Origin: Chitinophaga niabensis
Lineage (GTDB): Bacteria > Bacteroidota > Bacteroidia > Chitinophagales > Chitinophagaceae
Length of the DNA: 64,000 nucleotides
Direction: 5' to 3'
Assembly (NCBI RefSeq): GCF_039545795.1
Contig: NZ_CP154260.1
Location: 1,493,001 to 1,557,000 of the forward strand
Position numbers and translations under genes: made by a program
Notes under the pieces: model-generated
Told to the model about the DNA's origin: nothing
Databases searched by the model: none
The model's input: only the letters and a program-made list of their open reading frames with translations
Shown here: one piece after another, positions 1 through 9,361 of the stretch
Numbering within the stretch: the first letter of the stretch is position 1
How the letters are laid out: each line of letters begins with the position of its first letter

Positions 1-1
1 G

Positions 2-190
2 GAAGGGCAGAAGATCCTGCAACAGGTAATGGAAATAACAAGGGCAAGGCATCACCGTCCTTTTAACCCGCAAACGCCGCAGCATCAGCAGTTCTTACAA
101 ACTTATGTGAAGAAAACAAAGGCCCTGGTGGCAGCACATCCTTTTTTAGAAATGGGAGAGGAGCTGGGGTATTTTGAAGGGAAAGTATAG
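2..190 (+). CDS. C-terminal end of an unknown protein (partial)
   Basis: An open frame enters from the left edge and runs 62 codons to a TAG. The visible tail is polar and helical, ends in the sequence GELGYFEGKV-like (MGEELGYFEGKV), and shows no motif I recognise. The stop codon lies inside a strong hairpin shared with the convergent transporter gene. No function can be assigned from this fragment. Confidence 0.6.
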   Translation, partial: EGQKILQQVMEITRARHHRPFNPQTPQHQQFLQTYVKKTKALVAAHPFLEMGEELGYFEGKV

Positions 191-218
191 CTGGCATGCC
201 CTCCGGCACGCCAGCTAT
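187..218. terminator. Bidirectional terminator hairpin between convergent genes
   Basis: A 14-bp stem with one mismatch closes on the four-base loop CTCC. It overlaps the stop codon of the partial upstream gene and lies just past the stop of the convergent transporter gene. Neither side has a long T run, so termination is inferred from stem strength and position. Confidence 0.55.
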
Positions 219-226
219 GATTATGT

Positions 227-1735
227 TTAAACGTCTGCAACTTCTGCAAAACCGTCTGCTGTTTTCTTTTCTTTAATGAAGATCAATCCTATCACCAGGC
301 AGATCAATGCAATACCGATCGGGTAGATCAGTCCTGCCAGGTGGTTATTGTATTTTGTAACCAGCAGGGTAGAGATAGCCGGTAACAATCCACCAAACAC
401 GCCATTCCCGATATGATACGGCAGCGACATGGAAGTATAACGGATCCGGGTAGGGAATAATTCCACGAGGAAGGCCGCTATTGGTCCGTATACCATGGTT
501 ACAAAGATCACCTGTATGAAAATAAGCAGGATCAGCCATGCCTGGTTGCTCTTACTTACGGTTACTTCTTTCTTCACATCCACTTTGCCGGCTGCAGAAG
601 TAGTGGTGATCTCTTTTACCACGGTACTATCTGTATACACATGGATCTTGGCAGACCTTTCCGAGAACTTTCCGCCTTCCTGCGGGGTGAGGCTGCTTTC
701 CACGCGATACGCGCTGCTGATCTCTTCTTTTTTGCTCAGGTCTGTTGTATTATCCATCGCTTTATAGATAGGGTAGTAAGAGAGCGCAGCAATGAGCATT
801 CCTGTCATCATTACTTTTTTCCGGCCTATCTTATCAGAGAGGTGGCCGAAGTAAATGAAGAAAGGCGTAGCGAAGAACAGTGCCACCGCAATGATGATAT
901 TGGATTGCACGAACTCCACGTGCATGGTGTTCTGTAAAAAAGATAAAGCATAGAACTGCCCGGTGTACCATACCACACCCTGGCCCATAGCCGCACCAAA
1001 GAGCGCCAGCAATACCAGTTTCAGGTTCTCTTTATTACCGAAGCTCTCCTTAATAGGGTTCTTGGAAGTTTTACCTTCTGCTTTCAGTTGTACGAACTGC
1101 GGGGATTCATGCAGTTTGATACGGATGTAATAGCTCATCAATACCAGCAGGATACTTAACCAGAAAGGTATCCGCCATCCCCATTCATTAAAGCTTTCAG
1201 CGCTCATGGTAGTTCGGGTGGCCAGGATCACGCCCAGGGATACAAACAACCCAAGTGTGGCGGTGGTTTGAATAAAGCTGGTATAGTAACCCCTGCGCCC
1301 TGCGGGAGAGTGTTCTGCCACATAAGTAGCCGCGCCGCCATATTCACCACCCAGTGCAAGCCCTTGCGCCAGGCGCAGGATCAACACTAAGATAGGGGCT
1401 AATATCCCTATGGTAGCGTACCCGGGTATAAGGCCGATAGCAAAAGTGGAACCTCCCATGATCAAAAGGGTTAGGAGGAAAGTGTATTTCCTGCCCACCA
1501 TATCACCCAATCTGCCAAATACAATGGCGCCGAAAGGGCGTACGATGAAACCTACTGCAAAAGTGGCCAGGGTGGCTACATAGGAGAGGGTGGGATTGGT
1601 GTCCGGGAAGAATTTTTCAGATAATATCAGGGAAAGACTGCCGAAGATGTAGAAGTCGTACCATTCTATTAAGGTGCCTGCAGACGAAGCGAATATCACT
1701 TGCCAGATACTCTGCTTTTGGTTCGGTAAATTCAT
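227..1735 (-). CDS. MFS transporter, metabolite:H+ symporter (MHS) type
   Basis: This 502-residue inner-membrane protein belongs to the MHS branch of the major facilitator superfamily (ProP, KgtP and ShiA relatives). The N-terminus WYDFYIFG and the loop 2-3 motif GRLGDMVGRK are diagnostic, and RLAQGLALGGEYGG is a typical MHS helix. Members import small organic acids, betaines or shikimate with protons; the substrate here cannot be told. An unusual insert of about 75 polar residues (roughly 325-400) breaks the C-terminal half, between helices, and should face one side of the membrane. The gene is convergent with the preceding fragment and divergent from the patatin gene. Confidence 0.88.
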   Translation of the reverse strand: MNLPNQKQSIWQVIFASSAGTLIEWYDFYIFGSLSLILSEKFFPDTNPTLSYVATLATFAVGFIVRPFGAIVFGRLGDMVGRKYTFLLTLLIMGGSTFAIGLIPGYATIGILAPILVLILRLAQGLALGGEYGGAATYVAEHSPAGRRGYYTSFIQTTATLGLFVSLGVILATRTTMSAESFNEWGWRIPFWLSILLVLMSYYIRIKLHESPQFVQLKAEGKTSKNPIKESFGNKENLKLVLLALFGAAMGQGVVWYTGQFYALSFLQNTMHVEFVQSNIIIAVALFFATPFFIYFGHLSDKIGRKKVMMTGMLIAALSYYPIYKAMDNTTDLSKKEEISSAYRVESSLTPQEGGKFSERSAKIHVYTDSTVVKEITTTSAAGKVDVKKEVTVSKSNQAWLILLIFIQVIFVTMVYGPIAAFLVELFPTRIRYTSMSLPYHIGNGVFGGLLPAISTLLVTKYNNHLAGLIYPIGIALICLVIGLIFIKEKKTADGFAEVADV

Positions 1736-1861
1736 ATTGTGAAATTGTTATCCCGAAAAGATAGAGAAATACTTTAATAAATAAAATCACTTTGATTACA
1801 GTTTGTTTTTCGGATCGTTAAAACCTTTACCTTTATTATTGTTCAAGGACGGTAAACCCGC

Positions 1862-4090
1862 ATGCTTCGACTATTCATTATCATACTTCTTTTCCTGCCT
1901 TATTTTGTGGCCGCGCAGCAGGCGCCGGGCCACAGGCCGGGCATTGGACTTACTTTAAGCGGTGGCGGCGCGAAAGGCCTGGCGCATATCGGCATCCTGC
2001 AGGCGCTGGACAGTGCAGGTTTAAAAGTTAATTATGTAACCGGCACCAGCATGGGCAGTATCGTAGGCGCCCTGTATGCGATCGGTTATTCCGGCGATAC
2101 CATTGAGATTATTGCCAAAAAGCTGGATTGGGGCACATTATTCTCCAATCAGCCCGTTTTGAACGATATCAGTTTTGAAGAAAGGGCAGAATACAACCGT
2201 TATATGCTGGAGATCCCCTTTGAGTATGGTAAACCCAAGCTCAATTCCGGTGTTATCTCCGGGGAGCGCTTATGGCTGCAGCTGGCAAAACTCAGCTGGC
2301 CCGCGCGGGACATCAAAGATTTTTCCAAATTCAATATTCCTTTTAAATGTATTGCCACCGATGTGGCCACCGGGGAGATAGTGACGCTCGATAAAGGAGA
2401 GCTGGTTACGTGTATGCGTGCCAGTATGGCCATCCCTTCCGTGTTCACGGCGGTGAAGATCGGCAACCGCAAGCTCGTGGATGGCGGGGTAGTGCGTAAT
2501 TTCCCTTCCGTTACCGCCAAAGAGATGGGCGCTGATTTTATTATCGGCTCCAATGTGAGCAATGGCCTCCGGCCCGCAGATGAACTGCTTACGCCATTTG
2601 ATGTGCTTTACCAGTTAGGTTTTTATAAAGATGCAGATGATTTTGTAAAAGCCCGCAAGCTGGCCAACATCTATATTCATCATGATCTGAAGAATTATTC
2701 CGCCGCCAGCTTCAACAGTGTGGATTCCATCATTGAAGAGGGAAAACGGAAAGGAAGGGAGATGTATCCCATTTTCAAACACATGGCAGATTCGCTGGAT
2801 GCTATCTATGGCAAAGAAGAACGGGTGGCTAACCGCCTGCCGAATGTGCCGGATGTAGAGATCTCCGGGATCAGGATAAAAGGGCTGGTGCATTCAGATG
2901 AAAACTTCTTCCGTGGCCGTTTAGGTCTCGAAGCGGGAGGTTGTTATACGCCGGAGATGATTGAAGAAGCAGTACTGAACGTATATGGTACCCGTTTCTA
3001 CAAACAGATCACCTATCACCTTACCCCCATGGGTTATGGCAGCAGCCAGCTGGAAATAGATGTGGAAGAGAACCCGCTTAGTTATGTGAAGTTCGCACTG
3101 CATTATAATACCTTCACCAATGCCAGTGCTATCATCAACCTCACCCAGCGTAACTTCATTGTACCCAACTCCCGGGCCTATGTAACCGTGGCTATCAGTG
3201 AAAATCCCCGGATCAGGGCAGAGTTCTTTAAATACATGGGGCGCAAGCGGAACTTTGGTTTTGGCGTAGGCACCTATTACGAAAACAATCCCTACAATTT
3301 CTACGATAATTTTAAGAAGATCCAGGAGTACCGGAATAAATATGCCTCGGTAGATGCCAAACTGCAATACATGCTGAACCGGGTGATGGCAGTAGGCGTA
3401 AGTTCCCGCTGGGAGTATATCCGCATTAAACCTAAACTTTCTCCTTATGTGGAGCTGGACGGCAATACCAAACAATTCAATTCCTTTTTATATTATGGTT
3501 TAAGTACGGTGGACCGCAAACAGTTCCCCACCAAAGGAGCAGAGATCCAATTTGAAGCCGGCATGATCCATAATCAGAATCCGGACCTCAGGGTAACGCT
3601 GGAAGGTGTTACGCAGGACATAGACAGCCTGGGTTATAATTTCTCCGACTACCAGCGCGTATTGCTGAAAATGAATTACTATTTCCCTTTTTCCAAAAGA
3701 TCTACCCTGATCGTAAACGGTTATGCGGGATTTAACTTCAACTATAACCAGATCATCACCAACGACTTCCTGATCGGTGGCCTCACGGACTTCACGCGTA
3801 ACCAGATACCTTTTATGGGATTGTATCATGGAGAAGTGAATACTTCCAGTGTGGCCTCTGCTTCACTTGGTTTTCAATATGAAGCAATAAGGAACATCTT
3901 CATCACACCCAAGGCATCCTTCGGCGCGTATGATTTTAACGGCGTATCTGAAACAAAATATAATTATGTAACAGGGTATGGTGTTACATTCGGCTACAGC
4001 ACAAGGCTGGGGCCGCTGGAGGCATCCGTGATGTACAGTGATCAGGCACAGTATTTAAAAGCGTATGTAAACCTGGGTTTCCATTTTTAG
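1862..4090 (+). CDS. Patatin-like phospholipase fused to an Omp85-type barrel
   Basis: A 742-residue protein with a signal peptide (first 19 residues). The patatin domain carries the oxyanion loop SGGGAKG (33-39), the nucleophile elbow GTSMG (Ser63) and the catalytic DGG (Asp207), so the Ser-Asp dyad is intact. It is followed by one POTRA-like domain (about 330-405) and a C-terminal bacterial-surface-antigen barrel (about 405-742). This is the architecture of PlpD-like type Vd secreted lipases; in Bacteroidota the barrel probably anchors or exports the lipase at the outer membrane. Its stop overlaps the stop of the convergent miaE gene. Confidence 0.92.
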   Translation: MLRLFIIILLFLPYFVAAQQAPGHRPGIGLTLSGGGAKGLAHIGILQALDSAGLKVNYVTGTSMGSIVGALYAIGYSGDTIEIIAKKLDWGTLFSNQPVLNDISFEERAEYNRYMLEIPFEYGKPKLNSGVISGERLWLQLAKLSWPARDIKDFSKFNIPFKCIATDVATGEIVTLDKGELVTCMRASMAIPSVFTAVKIGNRKLVDGGVVRNFPSVTAKEMGADFIIGSNVSNGLRPADELLTPFDVLYQLGFYKDADDFVKARKLANIYIHHDLKNYSAASFNSVDSIIEEGKRKGREMYPIFKHMADSLDAIYGKEERVANRLPNVPDVEISGIRIKGLVHSDENFFRGRLGLEAGGCYTPEMIEEAVLNVYGTRFYKQITYHLTPMGYGSSQLEIDVEENPLSYVKFALHYNTFTNASAIINLTQRNFIVPNSRAYVTVAISENPRIRAEFFKYMGRKRNFGFGVGTYYENNPYNFYDNFKKIQEYRNKYASVDAKLQYMLNRVMAVGVSSRWEYIRIKPKLSPYVELDGNTKQFNSFLYYGLSTVDRKQFPTKGAEIQFEAGMIHNQNPDLRVTLEGVTQDIDSLGYNFSDYQRVLLKMNYYFPFSKRSTLIVNGYAGFNFNYNQIITNDFLIGGLTDFTRNQIPFMGLYHGEVNTSSVASASLGFQYEAIRNIFITPKASFGAYDFNGVSETKYNYVTGYGVTFGYSTRLGPLEASVMYSDQAQYLKAYVNLGFHF

Positions 4091-4686
4091 TGCATCCTGT
4101 CGCCACGCACCTTGAGAGTAGCGATCATGCCTGCTTCAAATTCCAGCCATTCCGCCCAGCGTTTCTTTACTTTTTCTTCCGGCAGGTATTCATTGGCGAG
4201 ATCGATAAAGAGGCGGTAGTGCCCTGCTTCGGAGATCATGAACTTACGGTAGAATTCGCGGAGGTAGGCATCTTCAAGGCCTTCGCTTAAGAGGCGGAAG
4301 CGCTCACAGCTGCGGGCTTCGATCAATGCAAAGATCAGCAGCCTGTCCAGCAGCACATCGGCAGGAGAGCCGCCTTTTACCTGGAAGGAGATCAGTTCAT
4401 TCACATATTCATCTTTCCGTTGTTTACCGAGTGTGAAGCCGCGTTTTTTCATTTCGGCAAGTACCTGGCGGAAATGGCCCCATTCTTCCGTAACAATGGG
4501 TGCGAGTTCTTCCACTAATTTTGATCTGTCCGGATATCGTTGAATGAGAGAGATACAGGAGGTAGCTGCTTTTTGTTCGCAGAAAGCATGATCCGTTAAT
4601 ACTTCTTCCAGCGAAATTGCTGCCAGGTCCACCCACCGCGGGTCCGATGGTAATTTTAATCCAAGGATCGAAACTTTACTGCTCAT
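4087..4686 (-). CDS. miaE: tRNA 2-methylthio-N6-isopentenyladenosine hydroxylase MiaE
   Basis: A 199-residue ferritin-like diiron monooxygenase that hydroxylates the isopentenyl group of ms2i6A37 in tRNA. Iron ligands are visible as EEWGH (Glu68, His71), Glu123 in EARSCERF, and SEAGHY (Glu153, His156). Length and spacing match the MiaE family. It is convergent with, and overlaps by four bases, the patatin gene, and is divergent from bioF with only 41 bases between the starts. Confidence 0.9.
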   Translation of the reverse strand: MSSKVSILGLKLPSDPRWVDLAAISLEEVLTDHAFCEQKAATSCISLIQRYPDRSKLVEELAPIVTEEWGHFRQVLAEMKKRGFTLGKQRKDEYVNELISFQVKGGSPADVLLDRLLIFALIEARSCERFRLLSEGLEDAYLREFYRKFMISEAGHYRLFIDLANEYLPEEKVKKRWAEWLEFEAGMIATLKVRGDRMH

Positions 4687-4692
4687 ACTATG

Positions 4693-4722
4693 TTTGATAT
4701 TGGGACAAGATACTTAGTTTTG
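4693..4722 (+). promoter_or_regulatory. Possible Bacteroidota-type promoter for bioF
   Basis: TTTG at 4693-4696 and TAGTTTTG at 4715-4722 are separated by 18 bases, close to the Bacteroidota consensus TTTG/TAnnTTTG. The start codon is at 4728, so transcription from here would give an almost leaderless mRNA. Tentative. Confidence 0.35.
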
Positions 4723-4727
4723 ACATT

Positions 4728-5825
4728 ATGCGAAAAGAAGACTTTCTGGAAACAGCATTGAACAAACGCAGGGAGCAGCACGCATTCCGCCAGCTGCGTT
4801 TGCCTGGGCGCATGATAGATTTCTGTTCAAATGATTACCTGGGTCTTGCGCGGAGTGAACGTGTACAGGAAGAAGCACTTACTATCAGCCGTCAACTGGC
4901 ACAGGTGCACGGAAGCGGAGGCTCAAGATTACTGGCAGGGAATTACGAACTCGTAGAGCAGGCAGAACAGGTATTGGCAAAGTTCCATGAAGCGCCTGCC
5001 GGCCTGATCTATAATTCCGGTTACGATGCCAACCTTGGTTTATTTTCTGCCGTTCCGCAAAAAGGCGATACTATTATATACGATCAGCTGATCCATGCTT
5101 CCATCCGGGATGGGGTGCGTTTATCTGCTGCCACTTCCTACTCATTTATTCATAACAGCGTGGAAGATCTGCAAAAGAAGATCTTATCCGTAGAAGGCGG
5201 CCGTGTATTCGTAGCTGTGGAGTCCGTTTATTCCATGGATGGCGATACTGCCCCGCTGGAAGAGATCACTGCCCTTTGCGATAAACTGGGCGCCCTGCTG
5301 ATCGTAGATGAAGCGCATGCTACCGGGGTAATAGGGCCAAGAGGGGAAGGGCTGATGCAGGCCCTGGGGTTGAGCTGTTTTGCCCGGGTACATACTTTTG
5401 GGAAAGCCGTGGGCTGCCATGGGGCAATCGTGCTGGGATCTGCGGTGCTGAGAGATTTCCTGATCAATTTCTCCCGTTCCTTCATTTATACCACTGCGCT
5501 GCCACCGCATGCCATAGCTGTAATATTGGCTGCATATGACATTTTTCCGGACATGCACCTGGAGCGTTCCCATCTTTCTTCCCTGATCGCTCAGTTCCGG
5601 AAAGGTGTTCCCGGGGCAGCCAGCGAAACGCCCATCCAGGTAGTAATGGCCCCCGGAAATGAGCAGGCCCGGCAATTGGCGCACAATTTGCAACAGGAGG
5701 GTCTGGATGTTCGGGCAATCTTACATCCCACTGTACCTAAGGGGCAGGAGCGTTTAAGAGTGGTGCTGCACAGTTTCAATACCGCTGCGGACGTGGACCG
5801 GCTCATAACCGCCATTAATATTTAA
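4728..5825 (+). CDS. bioF: 8-amino-7-oxononanoate synthase (BioF-like)
   Basis: A 365-residue fold-type I PLP enzyme of the alpha-oxoamine synthase family. HGSGGSRLLAGN (61-72), the DEAHATG segment (194-200) and the PLP-binding lysine in HTFGKAVG (Lys226) are all present. The family condenses pimeloyl-thioester with alanine in biotin synthesis; close relatives use glycine (KBL) or serine. No other bio gene is adjacent, so the exact acyl donor is inferred. Cytoplasmic. It is divergent from miaE and may be cotranscribed with the small gene 70 bases downstream. Confidence 0.85.
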   Translation: MRKEDFLETALNKRREQHAFRQLRLPGRMIDFCSNDYLGLARSERVQEEALTISRQLAQVHGSGGSRLLAGNYELVEQAEQVLAKFHEAPAGLIYNSGYDANLGLFSAVPQKGDTIIYDQLIHASIRDGVRLSAATSYSFIHNSVEDLQKKILSVEGGRVFVAVESVYSMDGDTAPLEEITALCDKLGALLIVDEAHATGVIGPRGEGLMQALGLSCFARVHTFGKAVGCHGAIVLGSAVLRDFLINFSRSFIYTTALPPHAIAVILAAYDIFPDMHLERSHLSSLIAQFRKGVPGAASETPIQVVMAPGNEQARQLAHNLQQEGLDVRAILHPTVPKGQERLRVVLHSFNTAADVDRLITAINI

Positions 5826-5894
5826 AATGAATAGCAAACATATTTGCTAAAAGGTGTATATTAACATGGAATTCATTACCTAAAGCCTGTTTCT

Positions 5895-6368
5895 ATGGAA
5901 GTAAATCCCGTTCTTAAAAAAGTATTGGAAGGACTTGACTTTGTAAACTGGTACCAGACCTTATCCGGAAACTACCAGACGGAGCCTGCATTTACGGACT
6001 TCAGCACCAGCGAAGCGCAGGATATGCTGATCGAGTTCGGGTTCGCAAGGACCACCTACAATCCCAAAACCACTACGTACATCCTGGAGAACAGCGAAGT
6101 GAACCGCATTGCCAAAGGGCTGAGTGCGGGGCTGGAAGTGTCCCTGGAAGGCGGCGTAGTAGATGTGGTAATGATGTTTTCCACTGACCCCACCCATCAT
6201 ACCGGGGCTACCTTTTCCAAACTCGGAGGTACGAAGAAACCTCAGTTTTCGAACTATAAGGAATTATATTCCTTATTAAAGAAGATCTTTGAGATGTATT
6301 CGGACATCCGGATAAAAATGATTGAGGTATGCGTGCTGAAAGAAGCGCCGCTGGCCCTCGCTAAGTAA
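5895..6368 (+). CDS. Conserved hypothetical protein
   Basis: A 157-residue protein with no signal peptide or membrane segment, predicted soluble and mixed alpha/beta. It begins with a helical stretch (EVNPVLKKVLEGLDFVNWY), has a central strand-rich part containing a DPTHHTG segment, and ends in a helix rich in Lys/Glu. I do not recognise the family. It lies 15 bases before the acylase gene and follows bioF in the same direction, so an operon is possible, but this says little about function. Confidence 0.7.
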   Translation: MEVNPVLKKVLEGLDFVNWYQTLSGNYQTEPAFTDFSTSEAQDMLIEFGFARTTYNPKTTTYILENSEVNRIAKGLSAGLEVSLEGGVVDVVMMFSTDPTHHTGATFSKLGGTKKPQFSNYKELYSLLKKIFEMYSDIRIKMIEVCVLKEAPLALAK

Positions 6369-6383
6369 CAGATTATTCCCAGT

Positions 6384-8798
6384 ATGAGATTTATACCCTT
6401 AATCCTTACGATTGCGCTTGTATGGGCGTTGAATCACAGATGGGGCAGTGTACCTGCATTTGGTATGCTCCTGAGCCCGCAGCATGGTTTCTGGCAACAG
6501 GCGGAGCGTTCTTCCATCAAACATGAAACAGGTCTTTCTTTTAAAGAGCTTACCGGCCCGGTAGAGGTATGGCTGGATGAACGTATGGTGCCGCATGTAT
6601 TTGCGGAAAAAGAGAATGATGTTTATTTCGTGCAGGGGTACCTGCATGCAAAAGACCGCCTCTGGCAGATGGAGCTGCAAACTTATGCGGCTGCAGGGCG
6701 GCTGTGTGAGGTTTTAGGGCCCCGTATGCTCACTTACGACCGCCGCCAGCGCAGGCTGGGCATGGTATCTTCTGCAGAAAAGACTGTGGAGGCTATTTCC
6801 AAAGACCCGGCTTCCAAAGCACAGGGGGATGCCTATACGGCGGGAGTAAATGCTTATATACACTGCCTCAGGGACCGCGATCTGCCCCTGGAATACAAAT
6901 TACTTGGTTACAGACCTGAGCCCTGGACGAACCTTAAAACGGCTTTGTTGCTCAAGTACATGAGCTATGACCTGGCTTATAACAATACGGACCTGGAGGC
7001 TACGAATGCGCGGCGGTTATTCAGTGCTAAGGAATTTGACCAGATGTATCCTGATTTCTCTGATACACTGGACCCTATTGTTCCAAAGGGGACTGTGTTT
7101 CCTGCGCCTTCTTTCGTTCCGGTAGCGCCATCTGACAGCGTATTGCACGCTACGGATGCTTTTTTCCGTTTCAAAGAAGATAAACCTGATCCTGATAACG
7201 GTAGTAATAACTGGGCGGTATCCGGCAGTAAAACTAAATCCGGCGCAGTTATCCTCTGCAATGACCCGCATCTGGGGCTAAGTCTCCCTTCCTTATGGTA
7301 TGAGATGCAGCTGCATACACCTTCTTTCAATGCGTATGGCGCTTCATTGCCTGGTGCACCAGGGATCATCATTGGTTTCAATGATCACATGGGCTGGGCG
7401 GTAACCAATGGAAGCGAGGATGTGCTGGATTATTACCGCATGGATTTCCGCAACGGGCGCACTGAATATCTCTTCAACGGCGCATACCGTAAAGCAGATC
7501 TGCGTGTGGAAGAAATCAAGATCAAAGGAGAGGAGCCCTTTATGGATACTGTAGCTTATACGGTATGGGGGCCTGTGATGTATGATAATACATTCATGGA
7601 TTCTACCGGCAAACAGGGCTTCCTGGCCGTGCGTTGGAAAGCGCATGATGAATCTAATGAACTGCGCACCTTTGCGCTCTTAAACCATGCTAAGAACTAC
7701 GAAGATTACCTGGAAGCATTGAAGCACTATACCTGTCCCGCGCAGAACTTTATCTATGCAGGGAAGGACGGGAATATTGCTATCTGGCACAACGGCCAGT
7801 ATCCTGCACGCTGGAAAGATCAGGGCAAATTTGTGATGCCCGGCGCTGATAGTACTTACGCCTGGCAGGGATATATCCCGCAGGCAGAGAACCCGCATAT
7901 CTTCAACCCTGCACAAGGCTTTGTAAGCTCCGCTAATCAACGCCCAACGGATAGCACATACCCTTACCGTCTGGTCGGAGAATATGATCTCTTCCGTGGT
8001 AAACGCGCTAATGAAAGACTGCGTGAGATGAACGGCATTACCCCGGAGGATATGATGAAGTTGCAGAACGACAATATGAACCTCTTTGCTGTAACGGCTA
8101 TTCCTCTTCTTGCGAATTTTCTGGATCCTGTAGCGCTTTCTGCCAAACAGAAGGAACAGTTTAAGACCATTGCTGCCTGGAACGGAGAGGCGAACCCGGA
8201 TTCTAAAGCTGCTACGATCTTTAATCTGTGGATAGAGGAATTGCAGAAGGATGTATGGGATGATGAACTTTCTATTGACAGTATTACTTTAGAAATACCT
8301 TTACAGCGCACTACGGTGTTATGGCTGCTGAAAGACTCTTCGATGCGCTTTGTAGATAACGTGCGCACACCTGCTGTTCGCGAAACACTTTCTGATATTG
8401 TTCTTCAATCGTTTAAAGCGGCTGCGGATTCTGCTGCTGCTTTAGATGCTGCCGGGAATCTTGCCATCGGTAAATGGAGAGGTACAGATATCCGCCATCT
8501 TACACGCAGCCTGCCTGCACTGAGCCGTATGAGCCTGAATACGGGCGGTGGTACACACATCCTCAATGCTACTAAGAAAACGCACGGGCCTTCCTGGAGA
8601 ATGGTGGTTGAACTAGGCCCTGAAACTAAAGCTTATGGTATTTACCCTGGTGGGCAGAGTGGTAATCCGGGCAGTGCTTTTTATGATAACATGGTGGATG
8701 ATTGGGTAGCAGGTAAATATTATTCGCTGCATATATATGATAAGAAGAAACAACCGGAAGGTTTGAGGGGGAAGATTTTTTTTGTAGCTAATAAGTAG
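6384..8798 (+). CDS. Penicillin acylase family hydrolase (Ntn hydrolase)
   Basis: An 804-residue precursor with an N-terminal signal/anchor (LILTIALVWAL). The autocatalytic junction DNG/SNNWAV places the N-terminal nucleophile Ser274 of the beta chain, followed by NDPHLGL, both diagnostic of the penicillin G acylase family (peptidase S45). Members are exported, self-cleave into alpha and beta chains and hydrolyse amides such as beta-lactam side chains, acyl-homoserine lactones or cyclic lipopeptides. Substrate cannot be predicted. It is the last protein gene before tRNA-Lys. Confidence 0.92.
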   Translation: MRFIPLILTIALVWALNHRWGSVPAFGMLLSPQHGFWQQAERSSIKHETGLSFKELTGPVEVWLDERMVPHVFAEKENDVYFVQGYLHAKDRLWQMELQTYAAAGRLCEVLGPRMLTYDRRQRRLGMVSSAEKTVEAISKDPASKAQGDAYTAGVNAYIHCLRDRDLPLEYKLLGYRPEPWTNLKTALLLKYMSYDLAYNNTDLEATNARRLFSAKEFDQMYPDFSDTLDPIVPKGTVFPAPSFVPVAPSDSVLHATDAFFRFKEDKPDPDNGSNNWAVSGSKTKSGAVILCNDPHLGLSLPSLWYEMQLHTPSFNAYGASLPGAPGIIIGFNDHMGWAVTNGSEDVLDYYRMDFRNGRTEYLFNGAYRKADLRVEEIKIKGEEPFMDTVAYTVWGPVMYDNTFMDSTGKQGFLAVRWKAHDESNELRTFALLNHAKNYEDYLEALKHYTCPAQNFIYAGKDGNIAIWHNGQYPARWKDQGKFVMPGADSTYAWQGYIPQAENPHIFNPAQGFVSSANQRPTDSTYPYRLVGEYDLFRGKRANERLREMNGITPEDMMKLQNDNMNLFAVTAIPLLANFLDPVALSAKQKEQFKTIAAWNGEANPDSKAATIFNLWIEELQKDVWDDELSIDSITLEIPLQRTTVLWLLKDSSMRFVDNVRTPAVRETLSDIVLQSFKAAADSAAALDAAGNLAIGKWRGTDIRHLTRSLPALSRMSLNTGGGTHILNATKKTHGPSWRMVVELGPETKAYGIYPGGQSGNPGSAFYDNMVDDWVAGKYYSLHIYDKKKQPEGLRGKIFFVANK

Positions 8799-8845
8799 CA
8801 GGGGAGCGGGTTTTGGAGCAGTGAGGAATTTTAGTTGGTGAAATA

Positions 8846-8876
8846 TTTGGGAAAAATAATTTAATACATATCTTTG
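8846..8876 (+). promoter_or_regulatory. Promoter of tRNA-Lys
   Basis: TTTG at 8846-8849 and TATCTTTG at 8869-8876 with a 19-base spacer match the Bacteroidota housekeeping promoter consensus exactly. The mature tRNA begins 26 bases after the -7 box. Confidence 0.7.
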
Positions 8877-8902
8877 CACTCCCAATTGAAAATGACGGGA
8901 AT

Positions 8903-8975
8903 GATTCTGTAGCTCAGTTGGTAGAGCAATACACTTTTAATGTATGGGTCCTGGGTTCGAGTCCCAGCGGAATCA
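8903..8975 (+). tRNA. tRNA-Lys (anticodon TTT)
   Basis: A 73-base cloverleaf: 7-bp acceptor stem GATTCTG/CGGAATC with one G-T pair, D arm AGCTCAGTTGGTAGAGC, anticodon stem ATACA/TGTAT around loop CTTTTAA (anticodon TTT at 8936-8938), and T arm with GGTTCGAGTCC. CCA is not encoded. tRNA-Lys genes are common integration targets, and the accessory region begins immediately downstream, but no second copy of the tRNA 3' end was seen in the window. Confidence 0.96.
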
Positions 8976-8998
8976 CAACAGCGAAAGCAAAAAGATTC

Positions 8999-9032
8999 AA
9001 AGCCGCATAGATCGTAGGATTTATGCGGCTTT
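8999..9032 (+). terminator. Rho-independent terminator of tRNA-Lys
   Basis: A perfect 11-bp stem AAAGCCGCATA/TATGCGGCTTT closes a 12-base loop and is followed by a T-rich tract. A related hairpin ends the tricorn protease gene at 51708-51743, and both are followed by the same 16 bases. Confidence 0.85.
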
Positions 9033-9361
9033 TCTCTTTTTCGGAAATGAAGTTAATCCTATCCAATCCAATCTGAAGGGATACAAATAAGGATACACCA
9101 AAAAATTCTAAGTTAGTGTATCCATGGCCATAATATCCCCTACAAGCACATAACAAATATGCGTGACTGTAGATGCATTGTTGCATGCATCATCCATGCT
9201 GAGTATGAGAATGCAGGAGAGGAATTTTTAGAAGATTGGGGCTCATGGATGAAGGAAAATCAAAAGATATTCTCTAGACGGGAAGGTGTCAGATAAATCC
9301 GTTCCCTATACCATGAAAAATATATACTGTACATCAAAATAGCAAATAATCTCTAGCTCAA
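9033..9361. other. Non-coding junction between tRNA-Lys and the accessory region
   Basis: No convincing gene lies here. It contains GGAAATGAAGTTAATC (9043-9058, repeated at 51752), and an 8-bp inverted repeat GGATACAC/GTGTATCC (9091-9098 and 9116-9123) whose arms recur in the terminator at 36988-37031. A 45-codon frame at 9159-9296 has no support. The position and repeats would suit an old integration junction, but no recombinase gene is present. Confidence 0.5.

Noticed and set aside
8914..9186. A 90-codon minus-strand frame across tRNA-Lys
   Set aside because: It is the antisense of the tRNA and its terminator; such frames always appear opposite tRNA genes.
9159..9296. A 45-codon plus-strand frame after tRNA-Lys
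   Set aside because: No promoter, no recognisable motif, and too short to support without homologues.
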